Source of the DNA: Alphaproteobacteria bacterium
GTDB lineage: Bacteria > Pseudomonadota > Alphaproteobacteria > Micropepsales > Micropepsaceae
Direction: 5' to 3'
DNA length: 64,000 nucleotides
NCBI GenBank assembly: GCA_020852655.1
Contig: JADZAI010000095.1
Span: 53,335-117,334, forward strand
The notes below the pieces were generated by a model that ran no database searches, was not told the DNA's origin, and worked only from the letters and a program-made list of their open reading frames with translations. This document shows positions 1 through 6,969 of the stretch, one piece after another. Positions within the stretch are counted from its first letter, which is position 1. Every line of letters begins with the position of its first letter. A program made the translations under genes and the position numbers.

Positions 1-404
1 TCGCCCCGCTTGGGGCTCAGGATGGCGTCGTAGAGCCAGCCGCTCTCCTGGCAGAATTTCGCGATGTCCTGAACGCTGCGGATCGAGGCATCGTTGGCCA
101 GCTTGGTGATGAAGGCATTCATGGCGCGCTGACCGCCACGGCTCTTGTCGAAGAATTTGGAAAGCTGGGTGTGGCCGGCCATCAGCGCGGGCTGGTTGGC
201 CTTCACGAACTCGTTATAGCGGGGCGTCGCGCCGCACGAGAGCGCGCCGACCATGAGTTCGGTCTGCACGGTCCTGAGCTGCAACGCCGTCTCGCTGGCC
301 CCCGATACGCAGGTCGATTTCGCGGCCGCGGCGGCGCCGGCGGGGCCGTGAAAGGCAAGGCAGCCGGCAAGCAGCGCCGCGGCGGCGCGAGCGGTCTTCT
401 TCAT
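1..404 (-). CDS. secreted hypothetical protein, 3' end cut by window edge
   Basis: I do not recognise the family. Reading leftward from the ATG at 404, 134 codons are open to the window edge. The N-terminus (MKKTARAAAALLAGCLAF...) is a classical signal peptide, followed by an Ala-rich stretch and three visible cysteines (STCVSG, LSCGAT, KFCQES) that suggest a periplasmic disulfide-containing protein. It lies downstream of two TadE-like pseudopilin genes on the same strand, 117 bases beyond the second, so it may belong to the pilus transcription unit. The C-terminus is missing from the window. The function is unknown. Confidence 0.75.
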   Translation of the reverse strand, partial: MKKTARAAAALLAGCLAFHGPAGAAAAAKSTCVSGASETALQLRTVQTELMVGALSCGATPRYNEFVKANQPALMAGHTQLSKFFDKSRGGQRAMNAFITKLANDASIRSVQDIAKFCQESGWLYDAILSPKRG

Positions 405-520
405 GTCTTCCTCATGAGCGGCGCCGGACGAAGCGCACTCCTAACAGGTTCGGCCGGACGCTGCGAGGCGCCCGGCCGATCCGTCTCGCGCAGCGCGCGT
501 TAAGGAAGGCTAAAGCCTGC

Positions 521-1111
521 TCAGGTGGACGAGCGCGTCACCGTCAGGCTGCGCCGCGGGCGCAGGAAGAACTGGTCCGTGATGGTCCAGCCGGACTTGA
601 GCGAGGCATCGGTCGAACCGTTGAAGAACTGGTCGAGGCCCGAGAAGGCATTGCCGAAGGTCGAGTTCTGCGTGAAGCGGATCTCGGCATAGATGACGCT
701 GCCGCCCGGGGTCACCATGCCGGCCGGGATGGCGATGCGCGAGCCGACGGCGCGCGCCGCCATGCCGCGGCCGTTGCTCCAGGCGACGGTGGTGCGGCCC
801 TGGGCGTCGGCGACGATGCTGCTGACGCACATGCCGACATCCGAAGGGCTGACAGGGAAGAGGACCGCTGTGCCGGCCGAGAAGATGGAGACCATCTCGG
901 CATCGGTGACGTTGGTGTCCTGCGACACCAGGTCGGCGAGGGTCGAGGCGACCTGCGTGGCCTTGCGGTCGGACAGCATCGCGTTGGACACCTCGACGGC
1001 GCCCAGCAGCGACAGCAGCATGACCGGCGCGATGAGGGCGAACTCGATCGCGGCGAGGCCGGATTCGCCGCGCGCCAGGCGGCGGGCGGAAGAGAAGAAG
1101 CGCTTGAGCAT
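521..1111 (-). CDS. TadE-like pseudopilin, second of a pair
   Basis: A 196-residue protein starting [19 protein letters not shown] short basic leader is followed by the TadE/TadG-type segment GLAAIEFALIAPVMLLSLLG, with the conserved Glu five residues after the processing Gly and one hydrophobic helix. The rest is a periplasmic domain without catalytic signature. TadE proteins are minor pseudopilins processed by the CpaA/TadV prepilin peptidase and are needed for Flp pilus assembly. The ATG overlaps the stop of the upstream TadE-like gene by one base (TGATG on the minus strand), so the pair is translationally coupled. Confidence 0.88.
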   Translation of the reverse strand: MLKRFFSSARRLARGESGLAAIEFALIAPVMLLSLLGAVEVSNAMLSDRKATQVASTLADLVSQDTNVTDAEMVSIFSAGTAVLFPVSPSDVGMCVSSIVADAQGRTTVAWSNGRGMAARAVGSRIAIPAGMVTPGGSVIYAEIRFTQNSTFGNAFSGLDQFFNGSTDASLKSGWTITDQFFLRPRRSLTVTRSST

Positions 1112-1704
1112 CAGTTGATCGAGCCCTGATACGGTTCGTTGCGGAAGGCGGCGGTCGCCTGGATCAGGTGTTTCCCGTCGGCCATGGTGCCCATCCAGTG
1201 CTCGTCCGAGCGCGGCGTCGCGGTCAGCAGGTCGCCGAGATACGGCGTCAGCGGCGACCACGCATACATCGCCCGCACGACGACGACGTCGCCCGGTGCG
1301 CCCGGATCGAACTGGAAGTCGTTGCGGAACTGGCCGTTGGCCTGGAGCGCCGGAGGAATGGCCGTGCCGCGCCGCACGTCGATCTTCAGCAGATCGTTGT
1401 CGCAGGTAAGCGGAACGGTCAGCTCGGCGCACACCATCTGGCGGAACCCGACCTCGGTGAGGCCGGCCGTCTGGACCTCGCCCGTGCGGATTTTCCGGGC
1501 GGCGTCGTTGACGGCGTTCTGGAGCACGGCGTCCGCCGTGAAGGTGATGCCGATCTCGAACATCGGAAACAGGATCATGAAGAAGGCCGGCGCGATCATG
1601 GAGAACTCGATCGCGGCGGAGCCGCGCGAGTTGCGCCAGAAGCGGCCGAACAGGCCCTTGCGCCTGGATGCTGCTTGCGGCTGCTGCCGCGTAGACCGGA
1701 ACAT
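1111..1704 (-). CDS. TadE-like pseudopilin, first of a pair
   Basis: A 197-residue protein with a basic N-terminus of about 28 residues, then GSAAIEFSMIAPAFFMILFPMF, the TadE-family prepilin-like cleavage and transmembrane segment with its conserved Glu. By family it is an inner-membrane minor pseudopilin of the Flp pilus. It is the first gene of a leftward unit that starts in the AT-rich region shared with the divergent TadG-like gene. The two TadE-like proteins look like diverged paralogues rather than a recent duplication; only the N-terminal helices are clearly alike. Confidence 0.88.
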   Translation of the reverse strand: MFRSTRQQPQAASRRKGLFGRFWRNSRGSAAIEFSMIAPAFFMILFPMFEIGITFTADAVLQNAVNDAARKIRTGEVQTAGLTEVGFRQMVCAELTVPLTCDNDLLKIDVRRGTAIPPALQANGQFRNDFQFDPGAPGDVVVVRAMYAWSPLTPYLGDLLTATPRSDEHWMGTMADGKHLIQATAAFRNEPYQGSIN

Positions 1705-1966
1705 TGAGTCCCCCGCTCAATTCGTCCGGCATGGCTAACAGTTGAAGTAAGTATAGTCAGCCCCTTTTCATGTTTTAACTATAATGGAATGCCAAGACGG
1801 GCGGCGAGAATTGCGAATATATTTGATTTGAATTTTATCTATTCGATTTTGGTTCAAATTTTACATTTTGGAATTTCTTAACTCAGGTTTGCATAAAGTT
1901 GCCGCGCTAGCTGGGCGAGGCGGGGTTTCTCAGGCTCATCGCCCTTTGGATGCCGAGGGGATTCTC
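1705..1966. promoter_or_regulatory. AT-rich divergent promoter region, tadE pair / tadG
   Basis: The 262-base gap between the leftward TadE pair and the rightward TadG gene contains about 140 bases (roughly 1740-1880) that are strikingly A/T-rich against a GC-rich background. It includes runs such as AATATATTTGATTTGAATTTTA and several TTAA/TTCAAA stretches. Such islands are typical of promoters and of DNA bound by NAPs such as IHF or H-NS-like proteins. I see no clear -35/-10 pair or full CtrA box, so only the role as a divergent promoter is proposed, from gene orientation. Confidence 0.5.
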
Positions 1967-3535
1967 ATGTCGAAGATGCAAGGACCGAAGCCGCGCTTCC
2001 GGTTTTCGCCGCTGCGGCGCTTTTCGCAGTTCCTGCGCGAGCGCTCCGGCAACGTGGCAATGCTGTTCGGCCTTGCCGCGATCCCGTTCTTTACGATGGG
2101 CGGCATGGCGGTCGATTTCAGCCGCGCCATGATGGTCAAGAACCGCCTCGGGACGGCGCTGGACGCGACGGCCCTCGCGCTGGGCGCCCAGGTCGGCCTG
2201 AACCAGCAGCAGGTGCGGGCGCAGGCCCAGGCCTATTTCAATGCCAACTATCCTTCGCGCGAGCTCGGGACGCCGAGCGCGCTCAACATCAACTATGCCG
2301 GCAACACCGTCACGATCACGGCGAGCGCCTCGGTCCCGACCGTGATCATCGGCCTCGTCGGCGTCGACGAGCTGGATGTGCAGCAGTCGGTCGAGGTGAC
2401 GCGCGAGATGAAGGGGCTCGAGGTCGCGCTGGTCCTCGATACGACCGGCTCGATGGCCGAGTCCGGCAAGATGCCGGCGCTCAAGGCCGCGGCCAAGGAT
2501 CTGCTCGCGATCCTCTTCGGCGATGCGCAGACCTCGACCCAGCTTCACATCGGCGTCGTTCCGTTTGCCGCCGCTGTGCGGCTGAACAACCCGCTCGGCG
2601 CGGTCAACGCCGGCTGGATCGATACCGGCGGCCTTTCGACCTTTGCACGGTCGAACTTCGACAACGGCCGCTATGCCTATGCGCTCTATCCGCCGCTGAA
2701 CGGCTCGACACCCGCCGCTTACCAGATGAGCAAGACCCAGCAGTGGAAGGGCTGCGTCGAGGCGCGCCCTGACGGACTGGAAGCCACAGATACGGCGCCG
2801 CTGGCGGTGGTCGCGACGGCGAGCGATGCCAACACCCGCTGGGTGCCCTTCTTCAATCCCGACGAACCGGACTCGGGTTCGGGCACCAGCGGCTGGTCCA
2901 ACCGCTATCTCTCCGATGGCGTCACCGGCACCTGGCAGAACCGCCTGATGAACTCGGCGAAATATGCCGGCGCCAACAACAACGGCGTCGACCTCCAGTG
3001 CGCCATGCAGGCTATCCTGCCTCTCACGGGCAACCGCGCCTCGATCGAGGCCAAGATCGAGTCACTCAACCCGTCCGGCCACACCCACATCCCGATCGGG
3101 CTCGGCTGGGGCTGGCGTGTCCTGTCGCCGACGCAGCCTTACACGGAGGGCGTCGCCTATGACGATGCCGAAACGAGCAAGGCGCTGATCCTGATGACCG
3201 ACGGCGTCAATACGATCCCGACCAACAGCTCTCCCGCGGGCTCCGGCTACACGGCCTATGGCTATCTCTACCAGTCGCGCCTCGGCAGCACGAACGCCAA
3301 CACCGCCAAGGCCAACATGGACGACCAGACGGCAACGCAGTGCGATGCCATCAAGGACGCCGGCATCCGGGTCTACACGATCCTGTTCATGGAGACCGAC
3401 AATACGGTCCGCAACCTGCTGCGCGATTGCGCGACGACACCGGCGCTCTTCTTCGACACGCCGACCACGGCACAGCTCAAGACGGTGTTCCGCCTGATCG
3501 CCTCCGACCTCTCCAATCTGCGCGTCAGCAAGTAG
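1967..3535 (+). CDS. TadG-like pilus protein with von Willebrand factor A domain
   Basis: A 522-residue protein. The start at 1967 (MSKMQGPKPRFRF) is preferred over an in-frame ATG 99 bases upstream because a GAGGGG ribosome site lies just before it. After about 20 basic residues comes a TadE/G-like membrane segment (RSGNVAMLFGLAAIPFFTMG), then a periplasmic region. A VWA domain begins around residue 155 (ALVLDTTGSMAESGKM), whose DTTGS is a metal-ion-dependent adhesion site, and its later strand ALILMTDGVN is also clear. TadG proteins are anchored, outward-facing parts of the Tad machine, and the VWA domain may mediate adhesion or assembly contacts. It is transcribed away from the TadE pair and ends at a strong terminator. 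Confidence 0.88.
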   Translation: MSKMQGPKPRFRFSPLRRFSQFLRERSGNVAMLFGLAAIPFFTMGGMAVDFSRAMMVKNRLGTALDATALALGAQVGLNQQQVRAQAQAYFNANYPSRELGTPSALNINYAGNTVTITASASVPTVIIGLVGVDELDVQQSVEVTREMKGLEVALVLDTTGSMAESGKMPALKAAAKDLLAILFGDAQTSTQLHIGVVPFAAAVRLNNPLGAVNAGWIDTGGLSTFARSNFDNGRYAYALYPPLNGSTPAAYQMSKTQQWKGCVEARPDGLEATDTAPLAVVATASDANTRWVPFFNPDEPDSGSGTSGWSNRYLSDGVTGTWQNRLMNSAKYAGANNNGVDLQCAMQAILPLTGNRASIEAKIESLNPSGHTHIPIGLGWGWRVLSPTQPYTEGVAYDDAETSKALILMTDGVNTIPTNSSPAGSGYTAYGYLYQSRLGSTNANTAKANMDDQTATQCDAIKDAGIRVYTILFMETDNTVRNLLRDCATTPALFFDTPTTAQLKTVFRLIASDLSNLRVSK

Positions 3536-3556
3536 GGCGGCATCGCACGGACGAGA

Positions 3557-3586
3557 AAAGGGCCGGAGGGAAACCTCCGGCCCTTT
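3557..3586. terminator. intrinsic terminator after tadG-like gene
   Basis: A perfect 13-bp stem (AAAGGGCCGGAGG / CCTCCGGCCCTTT) closes a GAAA tetraloop 21 bases after the TadG stop. The A and T tracts at the base make it usable from both strands. Confidence 0.85.
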
Positions 3587-3630
3587 CGCTTGCCGGCCAC
3601 GCACACCTGCGGGCGCCGCGCGTCGCAAAC

Positions 3631-3659
3631 GAAAAGGGGCCGGCGAACGGCCGGCCCCT
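3631..3659 (-). terminator. intrinsic terminator for the minus-strand pilus N-domain gene
   Basis: A 10-bp stem (AGGGGCCGGC / GCCGGCCCCT) has a five-base loop. Read on the minus strand the stem is followed by TTTTC. It lies 29 bases past the stop of the gene at 3688-4137, back to back with the tadG terminator. Confidence 0.8.
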
Positions 3660-3687
3660 GGAAGAAGATCGGATCGGGTGGGCGGGG

Positions 3688-4137
3688 TCAGCCGCCTTCG
3701 CCGGGGCCCTTGGAGCCGAGGCCGGCCTTCTTGCCGGCCTGCTCCAGCGCGTTGTTGAACGCATCGACCGAGTCGCCCGGGATCGGCGCCGGCGCGCAGC
3801 GCGGCGCGCAGGAGAGCGTCACCTGCTGGTTGCCGCGCATCAGCGTCACCGTACGGTCGCTGTTCGACGCGACGACTACCCGGACATTGGCGACCTGGCG
3901 GCCTTCCGAGTCGATCGCTATGATGTTCGTCGCGCCGAAGCTCTTGCCGGTGACCAGCGCCGTGTCGGCATCCTGCATGGATACGTCGGCGATCGACGGG
4001 TTGCCGACGACGATCGTCGAGGCCGAGGCGCTGAGCTGCACGAGCTTGGTCTGGTCGATGGTGACCGTGAGGTCGGCGGCCAGAGCCGGAGCCGTCGACA
4101 GCACCGCAGCGGCGGCAAGTGAGAAGATACGCTTCAT
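3688..4137 (-). CDS. stand-alone pilus-assembly N-terminal domain protein (CpaC N-domain paralogue)
   Basis: A 149-residue secreted protein. A signal peptide (MKRIFSLAAAAVLSTAPALA) is followed by one small beta-rich domain (residues about 22-95) with the pattern TKLVQL...STIVVGNPSIADV...LVTGKSFGATNI. This is the pil_N domain that precedes the secretin domain in type II/IV systems, and it lines up with residues of the CpaC encoded at 6969-8468 (AAIIELPADASDVLVSNPTIVDA). There is no secretin domain; the C-terminus is Pro/Gly-rich with two close cysteines (SCAPRCAP). It probably acts in the periplasm with the CpaC channel. GGAG lies about 8 bases before the ATG. Both sides are closed by terminators. 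Confidence 0.82.
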   Translation of the reverse strand: MKRIFSLAAAAVLSTAPALAADLTVTIDQTKLVQLSASASTIVVGNPSIADVSMQDADTALVTGKSFGATNIIAIDSEGRQVANVRVVVASNSDRTVTLMRGNQQVTLSCAPRCAPAPIPGDSVDAFNNALEQAGKKAGLGSKGPGEGG

Positions 4138-4282
4138 AATAGGCGCTCCAAATCCGTCCGGGCGCAGTGCGCCCTCCGGCGTCAGAGTGTCAGCGAGGTT
4201 TGAAGGAAGTCTGAACGGGCGGCGTCATGTCTTACCCACAGGTGCACGAACCGCGCCGGTGCCAACGATCGGGTAAGCCGGA

Positions 4283-4297
4283 TTTAGCGGACGTTAA
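4283..4297. promoter_or_regulatory. near-consensus CtrA-type box (TTTA-N7-TTAA)
   Basis: TTTA, seven bases, TTAA: one mismatch from the CtrA consensus TTAA-N7-TTAA, 50-64 bases before the chosen start of the Crp-like gene. The match is imperfect; I report it because two exact boxes occur elsewhere in the window. Confidence 0.3.
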
Positions 4298-4346
4298 AGT
4301 CCCCGTGCGCTTAATGGGGACCGACACCTTCCGGACTGGGCCTTCG

Positions 4347-4994
4347 ATGGATATCGCTGCACGCCTTGCACGTATCGAGATATTTGCGCCGCTACAGGGC
4401 CGTGCGCTCGAGCGGCTGTCGGCCGGGGCGGCGGCCGTCGACCTCGCGGCCGGCGAGACGTCGAATGCGCTGGAGAGCGGCGCCGTCCTCCTCTTCATAG
4501 AGTCGGGGCGGTTGCGGGTTTCCGCCATGAGCCGCGGCCGCATCGGGTTCGCGGATCTCGGCGCGGGAGAGGTCCAGGGCCTCGTCGAGGCCGTGGCGGG
4601 CAATCCCGTGCCGCCCTGCGCCGTCCTCGCCCTCGATGCCACGACGGCGCTCGCGCTGCGCGCCGAGGCCGTGGTGACGGCGGTCCGCTCGAACGCCGCG
4701 AGTTCTTTCGCCCTGGCCCGGCGCTTCGCGGCCGGCCTCGCCGATCAGGCGGCGGCCTCCGATCCGCTCCAGAAGGTCTATCGCGACATCCTGCGCGCCG
4801 CGCGGCCGATCGGAGATTCGCGCTGGACCGTCGACCCGCTGCCCCGGCATCGCGACCTGGCGGCGAGCGCAGGCGTCGAGGAAGGCGATGCCGCCTCGGC
4901 CATCGCGCATCTCGTGCGGATCGGCGTGGCGCGCCGGCGTTACCCCGCGCTGGATATCGAGGATCGCGAGGCCCTTCAGGCCCTGGCGCGCTGA
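4347..4994 (+). CDS. Crp/Fnr-type transcriptional regulator
   Basis: A 215-residue protein from the start MDIAARLARIEIFAPLQG. The first ~110 residues fit a cyclic-nucleotide-binding beta-roll (IEIFAPLQGRALERL, then GAVLLFIESGRLRVSA). A helix and a C-terminal winged-helix-like region follow (LPRHRDLAASAGVEEGDAASA...LVRIGVARRR). The roll lacks a recognisable cAMP-contact motif (RTA/ELAL...), so the ligand is unknown. In-frame ATGs at 4227 and 4314 give longer forms; none has a convincing ribosome site, so the start is uncertain. It sits between pilus genes and just before the Flp pilin, so it may regulate them. Confidence 0.7.
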   Translation: MDIAARLARIEIFAPLQGRALERLSAGAAAVDLAAGETSNALESGAVLLFIESGRLRVSAMSRGRIGFADLGAGEVQGLVEAVAGNPVPPCAVLALDATTALALRAEAVVTAVRSNAASSFALARRFAAGLADQAAASDPLQKVYRDILRAARPIGDSRWTVDPLPRHRDLAASAGVEEGDAASAIAHLVRIGVARRRYPALDIEDREALQALAR

Positions 4995-5159
4995 GGATTT
5001 CTCAGCCTACGGAAAATAATGCAGTAAACCGGGAATTTACCGCGTTCCTTAAGTCCACAGAAACTCGGCCCCCGTAAAGTCGTTCTTGTCCGCGGGGCAA
5101 ACCAAATATTCGCGCTCGCAGGACGTGGTGCTGTGGTGGACTTCAACGGAGGGTTTCCT

Positions 5160-5327
5160 ATGAGCAAGCTGTTTGCGCGTTTTGTGAAGAACGAGTCGGG
5201 TGCGACGGCCATCGAATACGGCCTGATCGCGACCTTCATCGCCGTGGCGATCATCGCCGCGCTCGGCCTGGTCGGCGACAGCCTCGACCAGATGCTGACC
5301 GACGTTTCGACGGCGATCGGCTCGTAA
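5160..5327 (+). CDS. Flp/Fap-type major pilin
   Basis: A 55-residue prepilin starting MSKLFARFVKNESG. Processing after Gly14 would give a 41-residue mature pilin beginning ATAIEYGLIATFIAVAI, with the Glu at +5 and Tyr at +6 that define Flp pilins, then a hydrophobic helix. The start is set by GGAGGG six bases upstream; an in-frame ATG at 5133 lacks one. The gene stands alone, with its own 165-base upstream region and two hairpins behind it, as expected for an abundant structural subunit expressed more strongly than the assembly genes that follow. CpaA (5604-6110) should cleave it. Confidence 0.95.
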   Translation: MSKLFARFVKNESGATAIEYGLIATFIAVAIIAALGLVGDSLDQMLTDVSTAIGS

Positions 5328-5334
5328 GATCAAG

Positions 5335-5354
5335 GGCCGGTCTTCGGACCGGCC
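5335..5354. terminator. UUCG hairpin directly after the pilin gene
   Basis: A perfect 8-bp stem GGCCGGTC / GACCGGCC with a TTCG tetraloop, beginning 8 bases after the pilin stop. There is no T-run, so it may protect the 3' end of the pilin mRNA or act together with the next hairpin. Confidence 0.6.
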
Positions 5355-5374
5355 GGATCAGACGAAACGGACGG

Positions 5375-5409
5375 AGCCGCGGGGGAGACCCCGCGGCTTC
5401 TTCGTTTTT
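5375..5409 (+). terminator. rho-independent terminator of the flp pilin gene
   Basis: A 10-bp stem AGCCGCGGGG / CCCCGCGGCT with a GAGA loop, followed by TTCTTCGTTTTT. A classic intrinsic terminator separating pilin from the cpa operon. Confidence 0.88.
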
Positions 5410-5506
5410 GGGCCCGCGTGCACGAGGTGACGAACGCAGCTTAACCTTCGAAACCCTTGAGTCTCCGGCATTTGCAAACGCCCGGAAAGGATTCGGAAGG
5501 GTTTGC

Positions 5507-5521
5507 TTAAGCCTCGCTTAA
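5507..5521. promoter_or_regulatory. exact CtrA-type binding box (TTAA-N7-TTAA) before the cpa operon
   Basis: TTAA, GCCTCGC, TTAA: the full consensus for the alphaproteobacterial cell-cycle regulator CtrA, 82-96 bases before cpaA in the only gap between the pilin terminator and the eight-gene cpa/tad operon. In Caulobacter CtrA controls pilus genes, which fits. The binding itself is inferred. Confidence 0.65.
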
Positions 5522-5603
5522 TACGCGCCCCGCTAAGGTTCAGCGTCGCACCGGACCGTCGTCCGGAAGGCAGCCGCGCGGATCGGGGCGCGGGAGCTCG
5601 GGG

Positions 5604-6110
5604 ATGATGCTGGACTTTGTCGTGCTGATAGCGTGTCCGACCCTCTTCGCCATCGGGGCGATGACGGACCTCGTCAGCTACCGCATACCGAACTGGGTGT
5701 CGCTGGCCCTCGCCGGCGCGTTCGTCGTCGCCGCGGCGGCGGGCGGCATGCCGCTGTCGACGTTCGGCTGGCATCTGCTGGTCGGTCTCGGCGGCCTGGT
5801 CGTCGGCTTCACGCTCTTCGCCTTCAACATCATCGGCGGCGGCGACGCGAAGCTCTTCGCAGCCGGCGCGCTCTGGGCCGGCCCGGCCTACATCATGAAA
5901 TACTGCTTTGCCTTTGCCCTCGCCGGCGGCGCCTTCGCGGTGGCCGTGCTGGTCATGCGCCGCGTGCCGCTTCCCGCCGGCGCCGTGCGCATTCCGTTCA
6001 TCCATCAACTGCTCCAGCCCAAGGCGGGCCTGCCCTACGGCGTGGCGCTGGGCGTCGGTGCGCTGATCGTTCTCTTCGACCCCCTCTTTATCCAGGCCCT
6101 CACGACATGA
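5604..6110 (+). CDS. cpaA: prepilin peptidase CpaA/TadV
   Basis: A 168-residue polytopic membrane protein with about five hydrophobic segments. The two catalytic aspartates of the A24 leader-peptidase family are visible: Asp22 in MTDLVSYRIPN and Asp81 in the GGGDAKLF motif. It cleaves, and in some systems may methylate, the Flp prepilin and the TadE/TadG pseudopilins. The length fits the short CpaA/TadV form that lacks the PilD zinc domain. It is the first gene of the cpa/tad operon; the next gene starts 28 bases downstream. Confidence 0.93.
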   Translation: MMLDFVVLIACPTLFAIGAMTDLVSYRIPNWVSLALAGAFVVAAAAGGMPLSTFGWHLLVGLGGLVVGFTLFAFNIIGGGDAKLFAAGALWAGPAYIMKYCFAFALAGGAFAVAVLVMRRVPLPAGAVRIPFIHQLLQPKAGLPYGVALGVGALIVLFDPLFIQALTT

Positions 6111-6138
6111 GCGTCCGAACGCCGGGAGAGAAATCCCT

Positions 6139-6969
6139 ATGAGCCCCATGCGTATCATCGTCCTCGTCATAGCACTGGGAGCCGCTGGCATGGCTGCGCT
6201 TCTTCTGGGCGGATTCTTCGGAAACAAGAAGCAGGCATCGGCCGCGGCCGGTCCGGCCATGCAACTGACCGAGGTGCTGGTCGCATCCTCCGACCTCGAC
6301 GTCGGCCACGCGGTCAAGGCGGAAGACCTGAAGTGGCAGAAGTGGCCGACCGATGCGGTCGCCGCCTCCTATATCACGAAGGACGCGAACCCCGCGGGGC
6401 TGGAGAACATGGTCGGCGCGGTCGCGCGCACCACGATGTTCGCCGGCGAGCCTGCGACGGCCTCCAAGCTGGTCCACGCCGAAAGCTCCAGCTTCATGGC
6501 GGCGGTCCTGACGCCCGGCATGCGCGCCGTTGCCGTGGAGATCAAGGAAGAGACGGGGGCGGGCGGCTTCATCCTGCCGAACGACCGGGTCGACGTGATC
6601 GTGAGCATCGAGGCCGGCAATTCGGACGATGGCTCGAAGAAGGTCTTCACGCGCACGCTGCTTCAGAACATTCGCGTGCTCGCCGTCGGCCAGACCTTCC
6701 GCGACCAGACCGGCGCCGCCGACGCCGAAACGCAGACGGTGTCGGCCAAGACCGCCACGCTCGAAGTCAGCCCGGCCGAGGCCGAGCTGCTCCAGCACGG
6801 CGCCCAGGGCGGCACGGTCTCGCTGGCCCTGCGCGGCCTCACCGGCGCCGACACGCCGATCGCCGCGGTGCGCGTGCCGGCGGGCGAAGGCGGCAAGCGC
6901 CGTTCGAACAACACCATCACCATCGTCCGCTACGGCACGGCCAGCCAAGTGCAGGCAGCCGGGAATTAA
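6139..6969 (+). CDS. cpaB: Flp pilus assembly protein CpaB/RcpC (SAF domain)
   Basis: A 276-residue protein with an N-terminal membrane anchor (MRIIVLVIALGAAGMAALLLGG), then a SAF domain from about residue 48 (EVLVASSDLDVGHAVKAEDLKWQKWP) and a second beta-rich half (RAVAVEIKEETGAGGFILPNDRVDV). CpaB/RcpC proteins are periplasmic parts of the Tad apparatus that support the secretin. The stop TAA overlaps the cpaC ATG by one base (TAATG), indicating translational coupling. Confidence 0.93.
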   Translation: MSPMRIIVLVIALGAAGMAALLLGGFFGNKKQASAAAGPAMQLTEVLVASSDLDVGHAVKAEDLKWQKWPTDAVAASYITKDANPAGLENMVGAVARTTMFAGEPATASKLVHAESSSFMAAVLTPGMRAVAVEIKEETGAGGFILPNDRVDVIVSIEAGNSDDGSKKVFTRTLLQNIRVLAVGQTFRDQTGAADAETQTVSAKTATLEVSPAEAELLQHGAQGGTVSLALRGLTGADTPIAAVRVPAGEGGKRRSNNTITIVRYGTASQVQAAGN

